Source of the DNA: Persicaria tinctoria
Taxonomy: Eukaryota; Streptophyta; Magnoliopsida; Caryophyllales; Polygonaceae
Assembly: GCA_037127255.1 (NCBI GenBank)
Contig: JBANSL010000004.1
Coordinates: forward strand, 70,268,627-70,332,626
Length of the DNA: 64,000 nucleotides
Direction of reading: 5' to 3'
Positions within the stretch are counted from its first letter, which is position 1, and every line of letters begins with the position of its first letter. Below, in pieces: positions 55,433 through 64,000 of the stretch. The translations under genes were made by a program, and so were the position numbers. The notes beneath the pieces were generated by a model. The model did no database searches. It saw only the letters and a list, made by a program, of their open reading frames with translations, and was not told the origin of the DNA.

Positions 55433-56312
55433 TAGGTAAAATTATAGGAAATATCCCCAACTTTGAGGGTAGTTGCGCTAAACACCCTGAATTTTTCAAA
55501 TTTTGTGTAATATCCTATACTTTAGGCTAAGTTGCTTTCGGTATCCCACATTTTAAATTTTAAATTTTAAATTTTGGGGTTAAATAAATGTTAAGGTATA
55601 ATATAAATATATTCTTATATATTTCTATTAATTTTAATTAAAATATATAAATATATATAATTTTATATATATGCGGGATGGGACGAGATTTGCGGTATTC
55701 AAACTCTCCGTCCCGCGTAATTTTTGCGGGACGGGATTGGATTTTTTTCTCTAAATCCCACCGGGATCGGGACGGGATGCGGGACGGAACGGGATTTGCG
55801 GGTTTTGTGCCCACCCCTATTTTCATATTTAATGAAGAATCAATTTTTTTTTTTTGCTAGATTAATTTTAGTTTTTTTTTACTTTTGTTTAATATCTTGA
55901 TTGGAAAAATGACAGTAAATGCATAATTGCTTGGAAAAATGACATATTGATTGGAATACGTACGTACAAGATATTGATTGGAACATTTTAGTTTTTTTTT
56001 TTTGCTGGATTAACTCTTATGATTGTAAATGCATATGACAATAAAATTTTAGTTTTTTTTTTGCTGGTTTAATTTTAGTCTAATGTCATTACTTTTTGTC
56101 ATAATTTGAAAAAAAAAACCTAGAGATATGGATTGGAATATATAAGATACTAATATTCCTACCCAAATTCAATAAGTGGTAAAGAAAAAATATGTATTGG
56201 ATACCGAAAGCAACTTACCCTAAAGTATAGGATATTACACGAAATTTGAAAAGTTCAGGATATTTAGAGCAACTACCCCCAAAGTTGGGGATATTTCCTG
56301 CAATTTTACCTA
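55433..56312. mobile_element. Foldback/TIR element with ~120-bp inverted arms
   Basis: Arms 55433-55557 and 56190-56312 are inverted copies (TAGGTAAAATT...AATTTTACCTA at the tips; CTAAAGTATAGGATATTACA inside). The flanks AATTT (55428-55432, 56313-56317) may be a 5-bp target duplication. The interior is AT-rich and contains a hAT MITE relic. No ORF. Confidence 0.8.
55670..55819. mobile_element. hAT MITE with GGGACGGGA-rich ends, truncated copy 2
   Basis: GCGGGACGGGATTGG-type repeats and a right end GTGCCCACCCCTA at 55819 match the element at 51751-52372. No left end is found, so it is truncated, and it is nested in the foldback element. Confidence 0.75.
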
Positions 56313-56439
56313 AATTTTACTCTCCCATCTCATTTATTATACACAAATGTGATTGGTTAAACAAAAAAAAAGAGTACAAATTATATTATTATTAGTATGA
56401 AAATAAAAAAGAGTGTATCATTAGTTCTAAAATATCAAA

Positions 56440-56499
56440 TATTATTGATCAAATTTCACCTTCTAAAACATCAAATATTTCCGATTGGATGGAGTATTC
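56440..56499. mobile_element. Remnant Stowaway-like end
   Basis: ATTTCCGATTGGATGGAGTA resembles the right end of the complete element at 56839-57107. The left end is lacking. Confidence 0.5.
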
Positions 56500-56838
56500 C
56501 ATAACACGCTATATTGGGAGTAGATGATTTCAACAGTAGCGTTGCTAGTTTATAAGCTCTTTTCAGCTTAGTTTTGCACTTGTTTACAACTTAATATGCA
56601 CAAATAAGAGATACGGAGTATTCAATAGCTTCTCTAAAAAATCTCTATTTTTAAAATAATATCCAAATTTCAAAAATTTTATGGTTTAATTCCAATAACT
56701 TCTATTTTATAAAATTTTGTATTTATTATATGCTTTAAATATTATTTGTTTAAAACAAATATTTCATTCGATCGGTAGTATTGCTAGTACAAGACGTTTG
56801 ATTTTGACATGTGTTTTAAATATCTAAAAACTATACTA

Positions 56839-57107
56839 CTCCATCCGATCAGAAATATTTGATGTTTTAAGGGTAAAATTTTGATCGGATTTATTTGATG
56901 TTATTAGATTACAAAATTATTTTCTAAAGATTGGCTCCAATTTTTTTTTTTAAATTATTAACGAGAAGACATTCAAAGGCTTCTCTCATTAATGTAATTG
57001 TGTACCGGTTGTACTTGGACGAAAAAATTGATTTTTTATAACTCCAATTTCATCAAGTGGAGGTTTATTAATTTTCGCGTAAAACAAGTATTTCCGATCG
57101 GATGGAG
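56839..57107. mobile_element. Stowaway-like (Tc1/mariner) MITE
   Basis: 269 bp between TA dinucleotides (56837-56838, 57108-57109). Inverted ends CTCCATCCGATCAGAAATA and TATTTCCGATCGGATGGAG. TA target and CTCC start are typical of Stowaway. No ORF. Confidence 0.85.
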
Positions 57108-57109
57108 TA

Positions 57110-58280
57110 TAAAATAGTAATTTTTTTACAAATAAATATTAGTAATAAGTATTAAATTGTAAAAAAAAAAAAAAAAAAAAAGTTAATACTGTATCTTATA
57201 TTTTAGATTGTATGGAGTATGATTTTGGTTTTGTTAATTCTTGTGTAAATTATGAATCAATTGTATTAACTAGTTAAATGCGCACAAATCAAATGCTCAA
57301 CAACTTACTGAATCTATCGATAGTAACTAAAAAATTGAATGAACAAATCGATCGATATAGCAACTAACAATCGAATGCAATAACGAATCAGAAAAATTCA
57401 TCAATATCAACAAAAAACCGAATGAGCAAATCAAATGTCAAACAACTAATTGAATACGAAAATCAAATGCAAAAACAAATGAGAAAAATAGAAACAAATA
57501 AAAGTAAATTGATAAATGATTTGTAGCTTCAAACAAACTCTAGATTGAACTAGAAAAATAAATTAACAATTATAAACATATTTACATGAGTATTGATGAA
57601 GAATTTAATTCATTTCCACTAGATTTAGATTTTTTTTTTTATCTCTCTTGGTATTTTTCTATTTTGCTGATGCATGTAGAGGACTCGTTGTAGTCATAAA
57701 AACCCAATTATTTTTTTTAATTAAAGTTTTCTCATTTTCTCTATTCACTGAATAGGTCGTTTAACTTTATTATACGTCTTTTCAAGAGCTAAATTTTTTA
57801 TAAAAAATAAATATTTTATTTAATTTTAAATTTCTTAAAAAAAAGTACTATAAAGTTAAAACGATCTACAGTATATTTTAAGACGGAGTAAAGTAAGTAT
57901 CAACCACATCAAAACAAAACTTACTGTGATGTTTTGGGGAACCAAATAGTGTAGGCTTGAAGTGGGGAGGTGATGTCATGTTGTAGTTGCAAGGGTGAAT
58001 TGAAGTACAAGTTGTTAGGGGTGGCGGTGGTGGTGATGAGTTGTGGCAGACTGAATGAGTGGTGGTAAACTGGTAATGGGTGGGAGGGGCATTTGCCTTT
58101 CTCCTCTAACTAGATGCTCCCTTTTCTTCGTACACCCAGTTTGTTACAGGGCCTAATTTTTAAGCTTCTTGGTTTTATAATGAAATTTCTGCCTTCACTG
58201 TGTTAAATAAATGTACTCATCCAAGTCAATGTGTAATTAGTGGGATTTGAACATTTATCTCTTACAAGGGTGTTATTCTC
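57110..58280. other. Unassigned AT-rich DNA
   Basis: A poly(A) run lies at about 57161-57181. 57960-58100 is less AT-rich with GGTGGTGGTG-type sequence. No gene recognised. Confidence 0.4.
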
Positions 58281-58284
58281 CCTT

Positions 58285-58555
58285 AGACTAACTCTAATGG
58301 TTGTGTGCAAATGTCTAAATGTGCATTTTTTAACATTTTTTAGCTCTATTGGTTGCTTTTGGTGTGTGCAAATGTGTACATTTGAGCATGTAATGTGCAA
58401 ATTTGAGCACATCACCTCCCCCATGTGTAAAAACTTTTTCAAAAAACTAGACAATTTTATTGGTTTGTTTTTTATGATTTTTGTTTTCTTTTTTGTTTTA
58501 AATTAATTGTATTTGAATGGTGTGTAAAAAATACACATTTGACCATTAGAGTAAA
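58285..58555. mobile_element. Candidate MITE with AACTCTAATGG ends
   Basis: AACTCTAATGGTTGTGTGCA near 58287 and TGACCATTAGAGTAAAA near 58537-58553 are inverted, with further inverted matches (GCAAATGT, ACACATTTG) inside. Target duplication not defined; a PIF/Harbinger origin is possible. Confidence 0.45.
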
Positions 58556-58795
58556 ATACTAAAAAGTAAGGTGTATTTTTACACACCTTGTGCAAATGTA
58601 TACATTATAGACAAAACCATCGTGGATAGTTTTACTACTAGGAAAAGAGATCATTGGTTCAAAAGATAAAAGTGGTAAGGGGTGAGGTGGATTGGAAGAG
58701 AGAAGAGAGTAACACAAGGAGATCCGGGGCAACAGATTCAGACTCTCATGTGTTTGTGAATTGGAGATTGTACTCTCTTTTCATGTATTAAAATT

Positions 58796-59738
58796 TAGGG
58801 AAATTTACATAAACCATCCATTAAATATGGGAGTTTTTACTTAACCACCGATTAAATTCAATATTAAATAAAAGCACCCTTTAAATGGTCTCTACTTACA
58901 AATCACCACCCCTTTTATCTATTTTTTTGTTAAATTATCATTAAATATATTATATTTTAATATTTTTAAACTCAAATTTGGTTATAAATATAATTAAAAG
59001 TTGAATTTAAGGGCTTGATTATATTTTAGGGATCATTTTATTTATTTTTTTTAAAAAAATAATAATAAATATAGCCTAAAATTACTATCTTTGTTTATGT
59101 TTGAAAATGTTTATAAAATTTTAAAATATTATATAAATGACTTTTTTTATTTATAATATGATTCGAAATCATAATTTCTATTTATAAAGCTAAAAATAAC
59201 CTTAAATTTATTATTTATTTGTAGTTTAAATATTTTCATTCAATAATTAACCTTTGCTAAAAATTCAAAAAGGTTTCTAATTATATTTGAGTTATACAAT
59301 TAATAGATAATCTAATTTTTTTTAAATAATTTTTAACTGAAAATATGAGTTTGATCTATTTTATTTGTTATATATAGAATGAAAATATTTAAACTATGAA
59401 TAAATAATAATTTTAAGTTTATTTTTAACTTTATAATAGAAATTATGATTTCCAAATCTAAACGTATTATTAATAAAAGCGTAATTTACATAATGTTTTC
59501 TTAAATTCAAAATTTAAATATATTTATAATCAAAATTGAGTTTAAAAATATTAAAAATATTAAAATATAATATTAAAATATAATCGAGCTATATTTAGTA
59601 GTATTAATGAAAATAGATGAAAGGAGGATGATTTGTAAATGAAGACCATTTAAAGGGTGTTTTTTTGCAATATTGAATTTAGTGGGTGGTTAAGTGAAAA
59701 CCCCCTTATTTAATGTGTAGTTTTCTGTAATTTTCTTA
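58796..59738. mobile_element. Foldback element, one ~940-bp imperfect hairpin
   Basis: Nearly the whole element is self-complementary. 58800-58945 pairs with 59600-59735 (for example CACCCTTTAAATGGTCT with AGACCATTTAAAGGGTG). About 58945-59060 pairs with 59490-59590. About 59165-59250 pairs with 59377-59455 (AGTTTAAATATTTTCATTC). The centre is near 59310. Tips TAGGGAAATTTACA and its imperfect complement. Target duplication unclear. Confidence 0.82.
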
Positions 59739-60021
59739 TACTTCTTTTTTAGATTTTCAAGAAGTTAAAATTTCTATAATTGTTTTCGGTATTAAGGTAT
59801 GGATTTGAAATACTTGACATCACTCTTGTTAAGGTAAGGATTCGAAATCCTCGATAGATGGACATATCATCATGGTACAAGCAAATAAAAGAAAATGACG
59901 AAAGACAAAGATCCGCACCCTAATTGAGCATAGCAACGAAAAAACTCAACACACAAAGAAGTCAATGAATACTCTGAGGCCAACTGCACATAGCAAGAAC
60001 ACAGGGAAGTTAATACACTTC
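59739..60021. other. Flank of the Gypsy-type element
   Basis: No gene recognised. The five bases before the LTR cannot be tested as a target duplication because the element's other end is outside the window. Confidence 0.4.
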
Positions 60022-63000
60022 TGTGACATCTCGTCGTTGTAAAGGCTCGGAATTTTAAATCCTAATTTTTCAAAAAATAATAATAATTAAAAATGAATTT
60101 AAAAGCGGAATTTAACGGAAAACTTGCTAACTCGAATTTTAGAACTCATGAAACGAATTTTCAACCTAAAATCAAAAAATTGAAAACTAATTCTTATCAA
60201 ATCTCTAAGACTTGTCTCATATTTGACCAATTCCAACTCATCTCACCCCTTCTTGGCAAATCTTATCCTCTTCCCCCTCACTCCCTTCCTTGATTCACCT
60301 TTATTTAGAAAACAAACAATTCCTCCTCTGAAATGTCTGAAGACCGCAAGTGTTCCCCCTTTCAAGAAATCAGAGCCTCTCTCCTTCCCCACTTTTAATT
60401 TTGGAACAAATCCCTGGTGTTCTCCTCTGTCTTCTTCCGCTGCGTACACAACCCAAACACCACCTCCATACCTCCATCTCTCCTCCTCCCAGCTGCGCCG
60501 CCAGCAGCAACACCTCCATTCCGCCACCACCTGGTCACCGTCACCTCCTTCCCACCGCCGCCCAGGCCGAGACGGAGCCAGCCGCGAGCTCCACCTCCCT
60601 GTTTTGCCGAGAAGCAACACCAGCAGATCCACCGCCTTCCGCTGCGAATACAAGCTGAAGCTGCCCTCTTTCATCCTCTCCGGCGACCACGAGCGCCCAG
60701 GCAGCCCAGGAGGCCGGCACCGAACCCGACGCCGTCTCCGAGCACCCTCTGTGCACCTGTTTTCCCCCGAAACCAAGCGGTAAGCCTCCCTCCTCTTCAC
60801 TTCTCCGCTCTAAATGCCATAAAACTCCGCCCTTAAGCCTCTCACCGTCGTCCTAGGTCCCGAATCGCTCGGATTCGCCTCCAGCGAGCTCAATTGCGCC
60901 ACCGACGAGCCCGAATAACCTCGACAGATCTCCGGCGAAGCTCCGAAACCGCGGTGAGCGTCTTCCCTCTTCTTCTCCTTTCCCTTTCCGTGAGTGTGTG
61001 TGTGTCGGTGTCGGGATTGGGTGGCCGGAGTCCGGGTGTCGCCGGCAGCCTTTCCCTTCTCCTCCTCCTTCCTGGTTTTTTCGAACGCTGTGGGACGTTT
61101 GGGGGAGATGGTGAACAGCTCCAATTTTGGTCCGGTTTTTCTTTTGATTTAAAAAGGATGGGTTCGGTTCGGTTTTCTTTAAATAAAAATGAAACCGGTT
61201 CACTAAAGGGAATGGGTTGGGTTGTGGATCCGAAATTTAAAAGATAAAATTTGGGCCTAATTCCAATTGGGCCTGATTTTTATAAGATGAGTCAAATAAT
61301 ATTATGTCTTAAGAGTTAAGATTATAAAAGGGATTTTCGATTTAGTAAAATATATTTAATAAAAATGGTTGGGAAATTTAAGGGATTTGGAAATATTTTA
61401 TGAAAGTGTTTATAAAATGGTATTTAAAATATTATATAATATAAATTGAGATTTAGAATATAAGATATTATTATTGAGATTTAAAGGTATAATACTATGG
61501 TGATTAAAACAGAAATAATCTTATGAGACTTGGATTTTAGAAAAAGGAATTTGATGAACATCTCCCAATGACGGAATTTCTAACTAGTCAACTCAGTTTT
61601 CAAAACGGGTTTCGGGACTAACTCGGGAATTTTGCGATCGGTGACTAACTAGCATGATTGATGTGGATGGTTGACTAATATCATGATTGGTGTGTACTAA
61701 TGGCATGATTGATTGACTAATGGCATGGTGAAGTGTTAGACTTGGGTAGCGTTAATTTATGCTTTCGAAATATGATGAATATGATGGACTTGATATATGT
61801 GATATGCGGATTATTTTGCGGATATGTTATGGCAAATACATGAATGTGGCTGAATGGAATGATGAGAATGATATGGTCTTGTGGAATGTGGCAATGTGAT
61901 GAATGGTTGAACATGATGGAACGATGATTGCGATATGGTTGCTATTCTCGTTGAATGATATGCTTGAGTGCTTGGATGATTAGACGTAGACTTATATATG
62001 TGCGTTCTGATATGTATCTAGGTGATCTTTAATCTATTATAATGCTTGCCTTGCTGTTCTGCACCGCCAGGTAAGTCTCTTCGGAGCTTACTCAGATTGA
62101 ATAGAGCTATTCCCTGCTTTAGGTGCATGATATACTAGGTGTTGCATTCATGATCAGCATGCCATGTAGTACCATGCTAGGTTGCATTGATCGTTGAGCA
62201 TTCTATTTCTCTATGTGTATGTAAACAGAACGGCCGTTATCTGTGATAGTCCTAGAAGTCTTTGCTAGGGTCATAGGGTAGCCCAGCTTCATCGGGTACC
62301 CTGAGTCAATCGAGTACTTCCTTATATTATGATATGCCTGCGGGCTTTATTGTGGAGCGGGTTGGGCATGCGTGCCGCCCTATTATGAATGAATGCATTC
62401 ACGAGCTGGCCAGTCTCCGCCTGTCGGAAGGGGTGGAGGTAGGAGAGGGATATACCACTTGGTATTCTGTGCTAAGGCCTTATTATTATTATTATGCACT
62501 TGATCTTAGGAGCATGTTAGTGTGTTAATATTCCGCCATGCATCTAGAAGCATCTTTATTAGGTATAGCGTATATGTGTGCTTATGGTTGGGATGCAGAG
62601 TTAAGTGGGCATCGATCTGATCCCGCCCCATATCAATTTTTTTAGGTATTATTTATGTTCATCCTATCGGTGTTGTTTGCTTATTGCGCGGGTCATTTTA
62701 TCGGCGGAGAGTGAACGCTGGAGTTATAGACTTCACCAGACTCTGATTACATTTTTGGATTTTCACTTTAGACTCCGTTTTGACCCGGCTCTGCCGTGGC
62801 ACCCTCTTGTATTACACTTATTTCCGCTAGTCGCACTATTTCTGATTTCCACGCTTAGACTTACGACAGGTACAGGGGACTTCCCCGGGGATTCCAACGA
62901 TCCCTTCGATTTTGGGTACGAAATCCCCCTTTGAAAACATTAAAGTAGGTTTCGAAACCTTCAACCTGTACTCGGGGCGCAAGGTCCTAACGAGGGATTT

Positions 63001-63046
63001 TATCCCTCGAAACGTAACCTGGGAATCATAATCCTGGGCCGTTACA
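60022..63046 (+). mobile_element. Long 5' LTR (about 3.0 kb) of a Gypsy-type retrotransposon
   Basis: Starts TGTGACATCTCGTCG and ends CGTTACA, immediately followed by a primer-binding-site-like GGTATCAGAGC. Long LTRs of this type with TGTRAC...GTTACA ends are typical of Tekay/Del-group chromoviruses. The LTR contains GC-rich pyrimidine-rich sequence (60290-60800), a GT microsatellite (about 60994-61008) and many ATGATTG-rich stretches (61650-61930), and no recognised gene. The open frames at 60223-60836 lie on both strands and are treated as LTR sequence. Confidence 0.75.
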
Positions 63047-63050
63047 AAGG

Positions 63051-63061
63051 GGTATCAGAGC
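63051..63061 (+). other. Primer-binding site of the Gypsy-type element
   Basis: GGTATCAGAGC, complementary to the initiator methionine tRNA 3' end, 4 bases after the LTR. Confidence 0.75.
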
Positions 63062-64000
63062 TGAGGTTTTGCAATCCGAGTATGATAGGTTGAAGTGGTT
63101 TTGAAAATGGCCCAAGATTTCCAAATGGTTTTCCAAAATGTTTTAGAAAGGGCAAAATGAATTTATTATGGCTAACTCAAATGGACTAAATACGAACTTG
63201 ACTCTATAAACCCGGTAATCAAACAAGGGAAACGAATGGGTAGTGAAGGCGCTAGACAGTCCCTATTGGATGTAGTTGGGAACGGGTAGACAAAATATAG
63301 CTTGTTCTTTTACAGGTGGACTTGAAGGCTCCAAGGAACCCGAAGGTTGGGGTGACATGGGTTAGGAAGCCGTGAGGTATTTGCCCCTCCGGTCGGCCGT
63401 CCCTCGAAGGACGGCATAGATCGTCTCTAGGATTATATGCATTATATCCAATCGGGCCCGAGGGCGTTCCTCCTCGAAGGGGATCATATTAATCTCGTTG
63501 ATTGCTTCCATGCTGAGTGCTATTGTGCTTAGGATAGATAACTAATCAGTATGCCTTGACTTCAATCATGTATTGAATAACTGTGCAAACGGATAGCGGG
63601 AGAATACCTTGTTCTTATGTCATTGGAACTCCTGTCTTGTCGGAATATCTCTCCCATAATTCAAACCCCTGATGATTCTGACTCCGTCAACCATCCCACC
63701 AACACGTTTAGGCATGTTAGCAAGGGTCGAAGAGCATCCGCTCTCCCCGTTTCGAGTCCTGTTTTGTATCCCACCACCAATGCTTCTGTCGGGTCTTGTA
63801 CCGGAGGTTGGTGTCTTCCACGGGAAATTTGGGTTGGTTAACCAATTACCTTTGGAAATCGTGTCGGATGTGAGTGTTACTTGAGTATGTTAGTGGTAAT
63901 GACGACTGAAGTAGTTTCGGGTTAGGAGTGAGTTGTCTCATGGAGTCACCCCTTTGATCCTCGTAATGGTTAGCCATGTCTTCTTTCCATAAGATTCTAA
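63062..64000 (+). mobile_element. Start of the Gypsy-type internal region, cut by the window
   Basis: Untranslated leader; no gag, zinc knuckle or protease motif is visible before the window ends. The short frames near 63617-63884 have no recognisable domain. Confidence 0.55.

Noticed and set aside
60223..60836. Overlapping ORFs of 139-186 codons on both strands
   Set aside because: They lie inside the long LTR, on both strands over one GC-rich stretch, and none has a recognisable domain.

Overview
The window is nuclear DNA from a flowering plant, almost certainly a dicot. The evidence is a two-exon gene for a chloroplast LPA2-type photosystem II assembly protein, a four-exon SRG1-like 2-oxoglutarate dioxygenase, plant L1 LINEs whose ORF2 ends in an RNase H domain, MULE, hAT, Stowaway and Helitron-like DNA elements, and a long-LTR Gypsy element. 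Nothing supports a species name. Only two protein-coding genes look intact and host-encoded: LPA2-like (16357-17901, minus) and the dioxygenase (53794-55123, minus). Nearly everything else recognisable is transposon-derived.

Layout. 166-3253: broken MULE transposase fused to an OTU-type cysteine protease domain, followed by six short palindromes. 3800-8150: AT-rich DNA with Helitron-like ends and tandem repeats. 8178-14701: a 6.5-kb L1 LINE with a perfect 19-bp target-site duplication, an unusual intact 625-aa ORF1, an ORF2 with two premature stops, and a 197-bp inverted repeat at its 5' end. 16357-17901: LPA2-like gene with a small SINE-like insertion in its intron. 18.2-21.4 kb: GC-rich relic, a hairpin-repeat cluster, a tRNA-like sequence and a hAT MITE. 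22440-23472: a TRIM retrotransposon. 24.5-30.2 kb: a tRNA-like sequence, a zinc-knuckle ORF1/gag fragment, an iterated CTACGTA array and otherwise unassigned DNA. 30277-32195: a FAR1/FRS-like pseudogene cut at its 5' end by a hAT MITE. 33512-37130: a second, degenerate, 5'-truncated L1 on the minus strand.

37329-42406: a possible 5-kb TIR element containing a palindromic minisatellite split by a hAT MITE. 42493-44100: a Pack-MULE with a 9-bp target duplication, carrying a foreign GC-rich ORF, with a hAT MITE inside one arm. 44.1-53.8 kb: decayed exon-like sequence, a second TRIM-like element, an Au-type SINE tail, two hAT MITEs and a diverged local duplication. 55.4-59.7 kb: foldback, Stowaway and other MITEs. 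60022-64000: a complete 3-kb LTR, primer-binding site and the start of the internal region of a Gypsy-type retrotransposon that runs off the window.

The two host genes have no functional link. LPA2 acts in thylakoids, while the dioxygenase is probably a soluble enzyme of specialised metabolism. The window is best read as a record of nested insertions whose order can often be worked out from target-site duplications.
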